DNA of 64,000 nt from Histomonas meleagridis (taxonomy: Eukaryota > Parabasalia > Tritrichomonadida > Dientamoebidae). Positions 29,962-40,846 of this stretch are shown one piece after another; the first letter of the stretch is position 1, and every line of letters begins with the position of its first letter. The DNA is taken from the NCBI GenBank assembly GCA_020186115.1, contig WSYJ01000149.1, forward strand, positions 248,001 to 312,000. Reading direction: 5' to 3'. Position numbers and translations under genes: made by a program. The notes below the pieces were generated by a model. The model saw nothing but the letters and a program-made list of their open reading frames with translations. It had not been told where the DNA came from and searched no databases.

Positions 29962-31035
29962 ATGAGTTTGGCTGATCCCTGCCAAATTCAACCTTTCGAT
30001 ATTATTAATAACTACCGTGTAATAAAAATAATTGCAAATGGAGGATTTGGGTCTGTTTTTTTCGTTCGAGAAATTGGAACTAATCAACCATATGCAATGA
30101 AAATCGAAAAACCTAAAAGAAGAACATCTCAATTTGACATTGAATATTCAATCCTTAGGCAAATTCAAGGCAGTCTTTATTTTCCCAAGCTTTATTCACA
30201 TGGCACATTTGGGCAGAATAATTACATTGTAATGGAATTACTCGGACCATCTCTTTCCAGAGTCAAAGCTTTTTTACCTAATGGTAAATTCTCTGTTTCC
30301 ACCACGATAAGGCTAGGAATGGAAATGGTTTGTATGCTTCGTGAATTCCATGCGCGCGGTTTTGTTCATCGTGATGTCAAACCTCAGAATTTTCTTGTTC
30401 GTCTCAAAAATCCCACTCCACTTTGTCTTATTGATTTTGGTCTTGCCAAAAGATTTATTGATCCAGTCACAGGCAAACCACATCAACAGTCCTCAGTTTC
30501 ATGCTTCATTGGAACGTGTAAATACTCCTCACTTAACGCACACAAAAAAGTTGATCTTGGTCCACGTGATGATATGATATCATGGTTTCATACAATGATT
30601 GAAATGCTCGATGGGGAACTTCCATGGAGTAATGTTCATGATAAAGACAGTGTGATGGAGATGAAAGAGGCAATTACTCCTTTAGAACTCACGAAAAACG
30701 CTCCAAAAGAATTTGAGAACATTATTTTGTCACTTTTGCAGCTAAATTACGAAGATATGCCCGATTACGACATGATTCTGCTAGAATTAAGTCAAGCACT
30801 AAGGGGCATTGGAAAAGAGGCTTCAGATCCATATGATTGGGAGAAGTTAAGTGAGTTTGAGCTAAATTCAATCTTCCAATATCCAACAAGAAGAGGAAGT
30901 GATGTATATGACTATAACCAGTCACATACAGTAATGCCAATGAGATCGTCAAAAGAAGAAACTAATGAGATATTTTTACTGGGTGGAGATGATGATAGAG
31001 GAAAATGTTGTTTCGATTGTTGCGGTGTTGAATAA
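29962..31035 (+). CDS. CK1-family protein kinase (TTBK-like)
   Basis: The start is set at ATG 29962 (MSLADPCQ), as the longer frame begins with TTG. The 357-residue protein has a complete CK1-type kinase domain: ANGGFGSVF, AMKIEK (catalytic Lys), MELLGPSLS, HRDVKPQNFL, LIDFGLAK and GTCKYSSLNAH. The last replaces the APE motif, as in all CK1/TTBK/VRK kinases. The HRDVKPQNF form and the following sequence point to the CK1/TTBK branch. The tail ends KCCFDCCGVE, a Cys cluster that could be palmitoylated and hold the kinase at membranes. GGACGGTTATT lies ~50 bases upstream. Confidence 0.93.
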   Translation: MSLADPCQIQPFDIINNYRVIKIIANGGFGSVFFVREIGTNQPYAMKIEKPKRRTSQFDIEYSILRQIQGSLYFPKLYSHGTFGQNNYIVMELLGPSLSRVKAFLPNGKFSVSTTIRLGMEMVCMLREFHARGFVHRDVKPQNFLVRLKNPTPLCLIDFGLAKRFIDPVTGKPHQQSSVSCFIGTCKYSSLNAHKKVDLGPRDDMISWFHTMIEMLDGELPWSNVHDKDSVMEMKEAITPLELTKNAPKEFENIILSLLQLNYEDMPDYDMILLELSQALRGIGKEASDPYDWEKLSEFELNSIFQYPTRRGSDVYDYNQSHTVMPMRSSKEETNEIFLLGGDDDRGKCCFDCCGVE

Positions 31036-31387
31036 ATGTTTTTATGTTTGTATCAATTAGGTGACATTAAAAAGAGACACAATACACAATGTGAGATTAA
31101 TTCATTAAAAATTGTTTTTATTTTAAAATGAAAATTTCACTCAAACTTACTCAAGAATCAAATCTTATCGAAATCGTTATCACCATTTTTAGTTGACACA
31201 AAATTATTCTTGAAATTCCTGTAATTTAGTGTCTTATTTTACATCTTGAAACAGTTAATGAAAACTTTTCTGAAAATGCAAATTCAACAAAAAATTATTC
31301 GATTTAATTCCAAATCCTCATGAAACTATTTCACAATAACATTTTGTAAGATGATTTCAAAATAAAATATTTGCAGCGAATAACGTT
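31036..31387. other. intergenic region between convergent genes
   Basis: About 350 AT-rich bases. No gene seen. Confidence 0.5.
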
Positions 31388-32248
31388 TTATAAAACTTTG
31401 ACTTTGGGAGTTTCTCTTTCGACGAAATTCTCGAACTTGCTTATTGGCATTCCGAGTCCGATTGCTGCACCGATTTTGCCATCGATTCCGAGTTCCTTTT
31501 CAAGTTGTCCCTTATTCATAAAGATGGCCGAACACATATAGCCCAAATAGAACTGTGCCACGCCTAAGCTCTCAGCCATCAATGATGCGTTTTGGTATGA
31601 CATGTTTTGGTGTGCAATTGTAAATGTATCATTTGCCTTTGAGTGGAAAAGAATGACAGACTTTGTTCTTCTAAGGACTACATCGTTGCCTTTCTTATAT
31701 TCTTCGATAACATGTTGTAATTTTGGAAGACTTTGGAAGGAATCAGGATTGATAATTTTGAGAATAGGCTTGAGGATAGGATTAGTCAATTTGTCAACGA
31801 CCTTTTGGAATTCAGAAATCGTGAATTCGGTAAGAACTTTTAATTTTTCTTTTGAAGAAACAATTGTGTATTCAACATCATCAATGTTTCTTGCTGTTGG
31901 CGCATAACGAGCAGCTTCAATGATCTTGTCCAAATACTCTTGAGGTATTGGCTTGTCGGACATTAATCTATTGGAACGACGTTTCTTAATTAAATTGAAT
32001 GTTGCTTCTGGAGTTGGACATTTCTCAAAGTTGATTGGCTTTATTTTCTCGGGTGGGAAGAGTGAATGTTGAAGGGCATGAGTTGGACAAATTGCAGCAC
32101 AATGGCCACATCCAATACAGCTATCAAGATTATTAACTTTAATGTTCTTTGACTTGTCAAAAGAGAGTATTAAACATGGGCATGCAAGAACACATCTTCC
32201 ACATTTTATACATTCCTTTCCTATTGTAATGCTCGTTGCTGGCTTCAT
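31388..32248 (-). CDS. ferredoxin-nitroreductase fusion protein
   Basis: A 286-residue protein, ATG 32248. Residues ~8-60 form a 2[4Fe-4S] ferredoxin domain with CIKCGRCVLACP and CIGCGHCAAICP. Residues ~80-286 form an FMN-dependent nitroreductase (IKKRRSNRLMSDKPIP, ARYAPTARNIDDVEYTIV, SLMAESLGVAQFYLGYM, GAAIGLGMP). Electrons would pass from the clusters to FMN and on to nitro compounds, quinones or flavins. Such fusions are typical of anaerobic bacteria and of Giardia and Trichomonas, where related enzymes act on 5-nitroimidazole drugs. No clear hydrogenosomal presequence precedes the ferredoxin part, so a cytosolic location is likely. GGCGGTTATC at 32265-32274 lies in the promoter. Bacterial origin by transfer is probable. 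Confidence 0.93.
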   Translation of the reverse strand: MKPATSITIGKECIKCGRCVLACPCLILSFDKSKNIKVNNLDSCIGCGHCAAICPTHALQHSLFPPEKIKPINFEKCPTPEATFNLIKKRRSNRLMSDKPIPQEYLDKIIEAARYAPTARNIDDVEYTIVSSKEKLKVLTEFTISEFQKVVDKLTNPILKPILKIINPDSFQSLPKLQHVIEEYKKGNDVVLRRTKSVILFHSKANDTFTIAHQNMSYQNASLMAESLGVAQFYLGYMCSAIFMNKGQLEKELGIDGKIGAAIGLGMPISKFENFVERETPKVKVL

Positions 32249-32727
32249 TAGCTAAAAGTGGGCCGGCGGTTATCTGATCAGGCAATTGAAAAATTGTGTA
32301 ACAATAACAGTTTTTACATAATTCAGAACACGTTGAACGTTGCGTTCAAAAATTACGATTTTTGTTATGTTTACAAACGGAAATTCAATTGTTTTTTTTC
32401 CTGAAAAACTAATTACGTTCGATCAACTTTCTTGCATATAATTGTATTTTTATCCTTCGTTTAGCATGTATTTTTCTTTGAAAGTACATTTGTTTATAAT
32501 AATTTTTAATAATTATATTTTTTGGTTAAATTGAAGAAATTTAATTAAATGTTTTTTTCGAACAATTATGTTTTTTTAAATGTCGAATAAATCTAGAACC
32601 TATGTTAACATATTAACAAATGAAAAAAAGAATTTTTGCCGTTGGAATTGAACTGATTTCAAGGATTTTAACAGACGACTTTTCGACCGTTTAATTGAAT
32701 TTCCATTCCGAAAAAAATCTCAACTCA
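32249..32727. other. divergent intergenic region
   Basis: Holds promoter elements for both neighbours: CGGCGGTTATC at 32264-32274 and GACCGTTTAATT near 32686-32697. Otherwise poly-T-rich. Confidence 0.5.
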
Positions 32728-35208
32728 ATGGCACAAAAACAATGCAACAGTATCGAAGAACTTTCAGCCGAATTTTCCAAATATGTTATTACATTGGATC
32801 AATTTGAGATAGGAAAGAAAATAGGTCAAGGAGGATTTAGTAAAGTATATGTCGGACTTAATAAGAAAACTGGCCAACTATGTGCACTCAAGATTTTAAA
32901 CTACAAAAACCTTCATCACGATCGCATGATGCTATTTGATCGTGAAATACGAATTCTTGCTCTTGCTAATAATCGATTTGTACTTGATTTTATTGGTTTC
33001 ACCACCACAGTTCCATATGCAATTGTTACTGAATACATTCCAAATGGATGTTTATATGACATATTACATTCACATAAATCCGAAAAAGTTCTTACAGGAA
33101 CTGAAAAGACAATTATAGCCATAGGCATAGCTTGTGGTGTCCAAACGCTCAACAAACTAGGGATTATTCATCGAGATTTAAAGTCTCTTAACATATTACT
33201 TGATTCGAATTATGGTCCCAAAATCTGTGATTTTGGACTTTCTCGATTTCACCAAGAAAACAAGAATGATTACATGACCACCAATGTTGGTACTGTTCAT
33301 TGGATGGCTCCTGAACTATTTGTATCCAGCTCATATGATTATAAAGTTGATGTCTATGCTTACGGGATACTATTATGGGAATTACTTACTGGTCATATGC
33401 CGTTCCACGACATGAAACCTATGCAAGTTGCGTACGCCGTATGCAAGGAAAATAAACGGCCGAAAATCCCATCAAAGACTCCGCCATCTCTACGCGACTT
33501 GATCACTTCTTGTTGGGACCAAAACCCATCCAAGCGTCCATCATTTAAGAAAATCCTTAAAACCTTCAAACATCATAAAGCCAAATTTCCTGATACTAAT
33601 GATGATGTCATTACCCAATTATTTCATGACATTAAAAGCAAAACCATTCCCACGTTTAAGAAATATCAACATTTACCAGTACAATTTCAAAACAAAAATA
33701 ATGTTTCAAATGAACAATCGAAACAACCACAAACGCAAATCCCGAAGCAACAACCAAACACAAATACAAACATGACAAAAGTACAAAAGGTTGTTATGCC
33801 ACGTGATGTAAATTCTCCCACATTTGGCAGTGACTTAGAGAAGATAGCGATTACAGTTGAGCCACAATTTTCCGGGCATTTCTTCACCACTTTAATTAAA
33901 TATTTTGAGAAACAATTACCAACGAAAGCATATCAATCAATACTTAATGTCATTATACTGCTATTAAAGCAAGGTACGCAATTTTCGAACTCATTTGTAT
34001 CGAAAGGGACTCATTTACATTTGAAATTCGATGACGTAAAATGTTCGAATGAAATTTGCGTCATATTATACATTATCTTTCTTAAGCATCCATTCGAGAT
34101 CACTCCCGAAATATTACAAAACATGACGAAATTCATTAATTATGTACCGGAGAAAGTGTTAAAGTTGTTATGTATATATTTGACGACATATCCGCAGCCT
34201 CCAAGTTACTTGGATGCGTTAGAGATATTTTTTAATAATGTGAATGTTTTTGTTGAGAAGTTAAAATTTTTGCCGATTTTGGAAATAATTTTTAATGTTT
34301 TCTTGGTGAATAATGAGTTCTTGTATAAGTTTAAAGAGAACATTAAAAATATATTTGAGAAAACTTTAGAAAGTAATGAAAATGATACAAAAGTTTATAT
34401 GTTTAAAGCGATTTGTGCGAATCAAATTATGTTTCAATTCGTGAGAAAAGAATTAATTTATAAATATTTGGATGACACAAATTATAATTATTATTTACAT
34501 ATTATTTTATTACAAAATAACGATATTAAATTTGATGAAATGATTATCAAAAGTTTATTAAATAACGCAAAAATTGACAAATTCCCTTTAAACGTTTTAA
34601 TGAATAAATGTCTCAATAATGAAGACGTATCGTTGGCGGTTTCGAACCAAATTAATTATTGGATTACGTTAAAGTTGCCGACGTTAAAAATGACAACAAA
34701 ATTATTGTTAACGGTTTTGCGGTTTGACAGCTCTAAAAAAGTTATAATTGAATGCAATCAATTGGCCGACTTTTTGATATGTTTATGTAACGACTCCAGT
34801 CAAAAATTGAATTGCGTCATAAGTTTAATAATTAAAAATTTACCAATTAATAATAACTTTATGAATAATATTTCAAACGCACATTTCTTATCTATATTTT
34901 ATAAGAAAATGTTGAGCATTAAGGATTCGTCGGCAATCATGAATATGATTGTTGTATCTGAAACATTAGCACGTGTTCAATACAATTCGGAATTCTTGGA
35001 ATTGTTACCAGCGCTCCAAGTAATGATCGAAAGCGATGGCTGGAGAAGCTTCGCGATTTCATTGATATGTACTTTGAGCATGTACAAAGAAACGAGAGAA
35101 CATTTGAAGAAATTCGACTTCGTCCGCAAGATACAAATGTATAAAGACGACCCGCAACTGTTACCGTATGTGCAATGCTTCTTAAGGAATATGGCAGATG
35201 TATATTAA
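32728..35208 (+). CDS. TKL-type protein kinase with long helical C-terminus
   Basis: The start is set at ATG 32728 (MAQKQCNSIEEL), directly after CTCA; the longer frame begins with TTG. The 826-residue product has a kinase domain at about 25-285: GQGGFSKVYVG, CALKIL (catalytic Lys), EYIPNGCLYDIL, HRDLKSLNILL, CDFGLSR, GTVHWMAPE, DVYAYGILLWELLTG and RPSF. HRDLKSxN plus GTxxWMAPE place it in the tyrosine-kinase-like group, greatly expanded in trichomonads. Residues ~300-365 are a Gln/Pro/Asn linker, and ~365-826 form a helical repeat region ending NMADVY, probably armadillo/HEAT-like. Substrate unknown. Codon use in the C-terminal part is more AT-rich than in the kinase domain. Confidence 0.9.
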   Translation: MAQKQCNSIEELSAEFSKYVITLDQFEIGKKIGQGGFSKVYVGLNKKTGQLCALKILNYKNLHHDRMMLFDREIRILALANNRFVLDFIGFTTTVPYAIVTEYIPNGCLYDILHSHKSEKVLTGTEKTIIAIGIACGVQTLNKLGIIHRDLKSLNILLDSNYGPKICDFGLSRFHQENKNDYMTTNVGTVHWMAPELFVSSSYDYKVDVYAYGILLWELLTGHMPFHDMKPMQVAYAVCKENKRPKIPSKTPPSLRDLITSCWDQNPSKRPSFKKILKTFKHHKAKFPDTNDDVITQLFHDIKSKTIPTFKKYQHLPVQFQNKNNVSNEQSKQPQTQIPKQQPNTNTNMTKVQKVVMPRDVNSPTFGSDLEKIAITVEPQFSGHFFTTLIKYFEKQLPTKAYQSILNVIILLLKQGTQFSNSFVSKGTHLHLKFDDVKCSNEICVILYIIFLKHPFEITPEILQNMTKFINYVPEKVLKLLCIYLTTYPQPPSYLDALEIFFNNVNVFVEKLKFLPILEIIFNVFLVNNEFLYKFKENIKNIFEKTLESNENDTKVYMFKAICANQIMFQFVRKELIYKYLDDTNYNYYLHIILLQNNDIKFDEMIIKSLLNNAKIDKFPLNVLMNKCLNNEDVSLAVSNQINYWITLKLPTLKMTTKLLLTVLRFDSSKKVIIECNQLADFLICLCNDSSQKLNCVISLIIKNLPINNNFMNNISNAHFLSIFYKKMLSIKDSSAIMNMIVVSETLARVQYNSEFLELLPALQVMIESDGWRSFAISLICTLSMYKETREHLKKFDFVRKIQMYKDDPQLLPYVQCFLRNMADVY

Positions 35209-35702
35209 TGTTTTGTTTTAGAATATTTATTATTAATAAATCATTTTTTGAAATTGTTTTATCATCGATTTGTAAGTGTTTTAGAAACAAATTTATAAAA
35301 TTGTTTGAAAAAAGTGTTTATATTGTCGTAATGTGTGTTTATGAACAAGAATAAGAGTTATATTACAAAATGATCTTCAAAAATAAGTATTTGAAATATT
35401 TTTCATTTGATATATTTCGTATGAAGTTCCTAATAATATTTTTAATGGATACTATGAGAAAAACATTATTATAACTAATTGCCCAAAAAAATCTCTGGGC
35501 TAATTTAGCAAAGATTACTCATTTGGTAATATTTACATGTTTAATTAATGAATGTAATGATAAATAATTATGTGATTTACACAATTGGTTAACTTTTTTT
35601 TAATTTTAACTTGACCATCGTGTGAAGTGTTTTTGCTTGCAAACCAGTATTGAAATAATTAAAAATTTTTATATTATTGTTTATTAAGTTAATTGTATCG
35701 GC
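35209..35702. other. intergenic region between convergent genes
   Basis: About 490 AT-rich bases separating the TKL kinase from the end of the next ankyrin gene. No gene seen. Confidence 0.5.
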
Positions 35703-36730
35703 TTATTTTTTGGATTTTCTATCAATTGCTTTGTGTTCTCGAAGTAATTTAACTATTTCTTTATAACCATATTTCGATGCTATCATAAGTGCTGTTTGAA
35801 ATAATTTAAATAATTTCCGAATAAAATTCTGTAATTTTAAATTCTTAATATAAATTTCAAATAAAACAATTAAATATTTTTAGCATTAATATCAATTCCT
35901 TCTTGTTCAAGAAGTAATTTAAGTATATCTGTACGACCTTTAAATGATGCAAACATAAGTGCTGTTTTAAATATTTTAAATAATTTCCAAATATTATTTT
36001 GAAATATTAAATTATTATAATAAATATAAAATAAAACAAATAAATATTTTTGGCATTAATTCCAATTCCTTCTTGTTCAAGAAGTAATTTGACTATTTCT
36101 GTATGACCATTATAAGATGCAAACATAAGTGCTGTTTGAAATAATTTAAATAATTTCCAAATATTATTTTGAATTTTCAAATTATTATAATAAATTTCAA
36201 ATAAAACAAATAAATATCTTTAGCATTAATTTCAATTCCTTCTTGTTCAAGAAGTAATTTAACTATTTCTGTATGACCTTTTTCAGATGCTCTAATAAGT
36301 GCTGTTTGAAATAATATAAATAATTTCCAAATATTATTTTGAATTTTCAAATTATTATAATAAATTTCAAATAAAACAAATAAATATCTTTAGCATTAAT
36401 TTCAATTCCTTCTTGTTCAAGAAGTAATTTAACTATTTCTGTATGACCTTTTTCAGATGCTCTAATAAGTGCTGTACTAATTAATTTAAATAATTTCCAA
36501 ATATTATTTTGAAATATCAAATTATTAAAATAAATATAAAATAAAACAAATAAATGTTTTTAGCATTAATATCAATTCCTTCTTGTTCAAGAAGTAATTT
36601 GACTATTTCTGTATGACCTTTTGAAGATGCATACATAAGTGCTGTTTGAAATAATTTAAATAATTTCCAAATATTAAGTCGAAACCATGATATCAAATAA
36701 TATAAAAATACTTCAGTATCATTAATATCA
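35703..36730 (-). repeat. 170-bp tandem array: ankyrin exon plus 83-nt insert
   Basis: Same unit as at 11.5-12.3 kb: 87 nt of ankyrin code alternating with 83 nt of AT-rich insert sharing the AATATTTGGAAATTATT core. Neighbouring units are over 90% alike in places, so the array expanded recently. Confidence 0.8.
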
Positions 36731-38205
36731 ATTCCATTTTGTTCAAGAAGAAATTTAACTATTTCTGTATGCCCTTGTTTAGAAGCAACTATCAAAGCAT
36801 TTTCACCATACAAATCAAAAAAAACATAAAGTATTAAATAATAATAAATTATTTTTATAAACTTTGATCAAAATAAATAAATATCTTTAGCATTAACATC
36901 ACTTCCTTTTTGTTCAAGAAGGAATTTAACCATTTCAATATGACCATTTTCAGATGCAACGATAAATACCTTATAAAATAATTTTAGTGAATTCCAAATA
37001 AAAAATTTTAATTTTAAATTATTAAAACAAAAACTTCCATAATTTAAATCAATACCTTTTTGTTCAAGAAGAAATTTCATTAATTCTAAATTTCCAGATT
37101 TTGATACACAAACTAAAATATTTTTAGGAAGTATATAATCATACATAAAATATTTCATTAGAAAAACATTACCGATTATTGCTGTTTCATTAATGATATC
37201 TTCATTAAATTTTGACTTTTTCTTATCTAATAGAGATAAAAACAATGAATAATTATCATTTTTAATACAACTTATTCCTAATTGAGTATATTCTTTGATT
37301 CTAATTGCTCTTTTCTTATATATATAATCAAAGACATTATTCCGATGAAATTCCAAAGCAATTTCATGAACGTGTTCAAAAATACAATTATTTTGCTCAC
37401 ACAAATGAATGATCTCTATATTTCCACCTGCTATTGCATATTTATTTATATTATTTAACTTAGAACCATTCAGAAGTAAATATTTAAAACATTTAATCGA
37501 TCCAAAAAATGCAGCATAATCAATTAATGTAACATTCATTTGATTAACAAATGAGTACACTTCATAAAGTGATGGTTTGATTCTTTGATTAAAATCAAAA
37601 TTTGTTTGTGATGATATTTCTTGAAGTTTAGCAACATCATCGTAACGAATTGCTTTAACAACAGATTTGGGATTAACTCCTTCTTTGAGAAGTTGTTTAT
37701 GTTGTTGCCAGTTATCTTTTTTATACTTTTCAATTTTTTGAAAGAAATTTGAAACGATTCCGTAATTTTTTAATTGATTAAATTTGGTATCAGTAAAATA
37801 ATGTGCAAAATATAAAGTGTTTTTTGATTGAACTACATTAGAAGAAATATATTTTTCTTCAATCATGTTTTCTAGAAAATAAAAGGATTCTTTTGAATTT
37901 AATTGAAGAAGAAAATATGTAAAAGTTTCGATTATACTCCAATTTTTTTGTATTAATTCTTCTTTCGAGTTAATTGCCTTTATGAATAATAAATATACTC
38001 CAATATCTTTCTTTTGAACTATAAATGATCTATATATTAAACGTGAAATTATTAGATTAGATGAATATGGTAAATTGATATCAAATAAATTCATGATATT
38101 TTCCACTTTTGACTCAATATTATCTTCATTTAAGTCAAAGACGATTGATTCAATGTCTTTTAATAATGTAATATAGCTATTTTTTGGGTTAGAATGTTTC
38201 AGCAT
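35703..38205 (-). CDS. ankyrin-repeat protein, DUF3447-type, array split by 83-nt inserts
   Basis: ATG 38205 (MLKHSNPKNSYI) follows TTATTCATAA. The first ~440 codons form the helical N-terminal region, DUF3447 motifs (LLKEGVNPKSVVKAIRYDDVAKLQ, IDYAAFFGSIKCFKYLLLNGSKL, YAIAGGNIEIIHLCEQNN) and the first ankyrin units. After VNAKDIYLF the frame stops. Eight more units follow at a 170-bp period. One opens with the intact junction DLYGENALIVAS, and the last ends AIDRKSKK-stop. Inserts at five junctions are 83 nt (for example 36133-36215). One is 84 and one is 75 and in frame. Each unit is open, but the frame changes at each 83-nt insert. It is continuous only if inserts are excised. The Asp/Asn-I-Y-L-F-Y reading of the insert start is almost invariant. 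Confidence 0.65.
36133..36215 (-). other. representative 83-nt ankyrin insert (68 nt excess)
   Basis: Between GCT AAA GAT and GCA CTT ATG on the minus strand, where 15 nt are expected. The only GT-AG pair (GTTTTA near the 5' end, CAAACAG at the 3' end) would leave the next unit out of frame. Confidence 0.6.
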
Positions 38206-38597
38206 TTATGAATAATACTTCATTAATTCAATGGTTTATTTATAAAGTACCGATCTTTATAATTGAAAAGTGTTGAATGTAGTAATCGTTAATGTTTTAA
38301 CATTGTTTAAAAAATTTCTTTTTTAAATTTTAAAAAACTTTTTAAATAAGCTCTTTTACATAAACAATTGAAGCAAAATTACATTTGTGACAATAATGGA
38401 TTTGATACTTCTAAAATGCTGTAATTAAATGATAATTCTTAGTTTTTAACAAAGAATAATAGCCACATATATTATAAAATAAACATTTTATATAATCAAA
38501 AACAAAAGTTTTAATGAATTTTAAGTCTTGAGTGATAACATATTTATGAATTTCATTTATGCAAAAAAACAAATGTTAATGGTATAGAAATTAAGTT
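38206..38597. other. intergenic region, nothing coding seen
   Basis: About 390 AT-rich bases between the 5' end of one ankyrin locus and the 3' end of the next. Confidence 0.5.
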
Positions 38598-40719
38598 CTA
38601 CCCCAAATAAAAATTATAAACATCTGCTGTATTTTTATCAATTCCATTTTGCTTAAGTAATAAATTAACAGATTCTCTATTTCTATTTTCGTACGAAAAT
38701 AGCTGCTAAAATAATTGCAGTCTTAAATTTAATGAATAATTTCCAAATATTATTCGGAAATCTCATTGAATATAGATAAAAATAAACAAAACAAACAAAT
38801 ATTTCTCTCATTAATATTGATTCCTCTTTGTTTGAGAAGTAATGAAATCATATTTATTTGACTTTTTATAGATGCAAGCATAAGAACTGTTCTAAATAAT
38901 TGAAATAATTTCCAAATATTATTTTTAGATCCAAAATTGTTAAAATAGATTTTAAAAAAAACAAATAAATATTTTTTGCATTAATATCAATTCCTTCATA
39001 TTTAAGAAGTAATTGAACTATTTTTATTTTATTTTTATCCACAGCATTATGAAGTGCTGTATAAAATAATTTAAATAATTTCCAAATATTATTTTAAAAT
39101 ACGAAATTATTAAAATAAATATTAAATACAACAAATAATAATCTTTAGCATTAATATCAATTCCTTCTTTGTTAAGAAGTAATTTAACTATTTCTGTATG
39201 ACCACGATAAGATGCTCCAATAAGTGCTGTATAAAATAATTTAAATAATTTCCTAATATTATTTTGAAATCCAAAATTATTAAAATAAATTTCAAATAAA
39301 ACAAATCATTATCTTGAGCATTAATATCAATTCCTTCTTGTTGAAGAATAAATTCAACATATCCAACATAATAATAACGCCAATTACTACATGCTTTTAT
39401 AAGTGTTGTTTGAAATAATTTTAATAATTTCCAAATATTTTTTTTTAAATATAAAATTATTTATGAAAAATTCAAAAAAAAATTATCAATATTTTTATAA
39501 TTATAATCATAATATTTATATTTTATAAGTTAATCAAAAATTTCTTTATTCCTAGAATTATATGATTTTTCCAAAAAATTTAAACTTATGGGATTTTTTC
39601 CAAGAAAATATTGTAAGAGAAATATGTTTCTTGATTTAATAGAAGCAACAATAAGTTTTTTTGTAATTATCATTCCTTTTTCTACTAAAAAAGAAAAAAT
39701 TTCATAATTATTATTCCAAATACATAACTTTCCTAATTTTTCCAAATTATTTATTTCAGTAATTATATTTTCATTAATATATTTAAAAACATCGTTTCTA
39801 TGTAATCTAATTGCTGCTTCATATGAATCTTTAAAAGATGAATTATTTTGTTCACATAAATGAATGATTTCAACGTTTTCACCTGCAACAGCATATTGAC
39901 CTGTATTTTCTAAATTTGCACCATTAATAAGTAAAAATATAAAACATTTAACAGATCCAAAAAATGCTGCATAATCAATTAATGTAACATTCTTTTGATT
40001 AATAAATGAACATCTTTCATAAAGTGATGGTTTAATTTTTTGATTAAAATTAAAATTTGTTTGTGATGATATTTCTTGAAGTTTTTCTATTTCATCATTT
40101 CGAATTATTTTTGCTATTTCATTTGGATTATGTCCCTCTTTAACATATTTTTTATGAAGTTCAAAATCATTCTTTGCTAGTTCTTCATAATTCTTTAAAA
40201 AATAATCATCAAAATTAGTATGTATTAAGTTATTCGATTCAAGAAATTGTTCAATATCTTTTTTATTAATCTTTTTATTGTTTGATAAATGATGTATAAA
40301 ATATATATTATTTTTCTTGTCACATTGTTTGATCAAATAATTTATTTTCTATCATTTTTTCAATAAAATATCTATCTGTACTATTCGGGTGAAAATTTAG
40401 GCATTGAACACAAACATCAATGATACGACATGAAATTTTATATTCTCTTTCTTTTATTTCAAGCTCTTTTAAATACTCTATACATATCTCAATATAATCC
40501 CTTGATACAAAAAATGCAAACACAAATTGAAAAATTATGGAATTGAAATAAAATGGAAATTCTTTGGAAAAATATATATTAATGTTGATTCAACTGATTT
40601 TTTGATGTTATCTTCACATAAATTAAAAATAATTTGTTCAAGAGATTGTAAGTGATTAAAATTTTCATGTACTGAAATTGAATTTGAGTATCCTCAGCAA
40701 AATCATTCGAAGCAAACAT
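38598..40719 (-). pseudogene. ankyrin-repeat gene, DUF3447-type, frameshifted
   Basis: The third copy of the same family. ATG 40719 (MFASNDFAEDTQIQF) leads into coding-like text. The frame then changes near 40670, near 40545 (into FNSIIFQFVFAFF) and near 40325, all within the N-terminal domain and apart from any insert. The DUF3447 part (YVKEGHNPNEIAKIIRND, IDYAAFFGSVKCFIFLLINGANL, YAVAGENVEIIHLCEQNN) is otherwise well kept. The ankyrin units at 38.6-39.5 kb are more decayed than in the two loci above but still carry 83-nt inserts (near 39060-39145 and 39230-39320). The last unit ends GIDKNTADVYNFYLG-stop. Three frame breaks outside the inserts argue that this locus is dead. Confidence 0.75.
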
Positions 40720-40816
40720 GAAAAACAGTTATTTTCAAAGCTTAACAAAAAAGTTACCTTACAAACAAATGAATTCAATCAGATCGTTGTATAGTTCAAA
40801 CAGACAACCTCAATTC

Positions 40817-40846
40817 GGGCGGTTTTGGTCAAGCTTCCTTTTTTAG
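40817..40846 (+). promoter_or_regulatory. uL6 promoter: GGGCGGTTTTGG plus CCTTTT initiator
   Basis: GGGCGGTTTTGG at 40817-40827 and CCTTTTTTAG at 40837-40846, directly before ATG 40847. eL6 has a similar CCTTTT placement. A CCTTTT motif is a known initiator alternative in Trichomonas. Confidence 0.5.

Noticed and set aside
35703-36730. CRISPR-like array of regular repeats
   Set aside because: Both the repeat and the spacing element are conserved between units and the repeat encodes ankyrin protein. There are no unique spacers.
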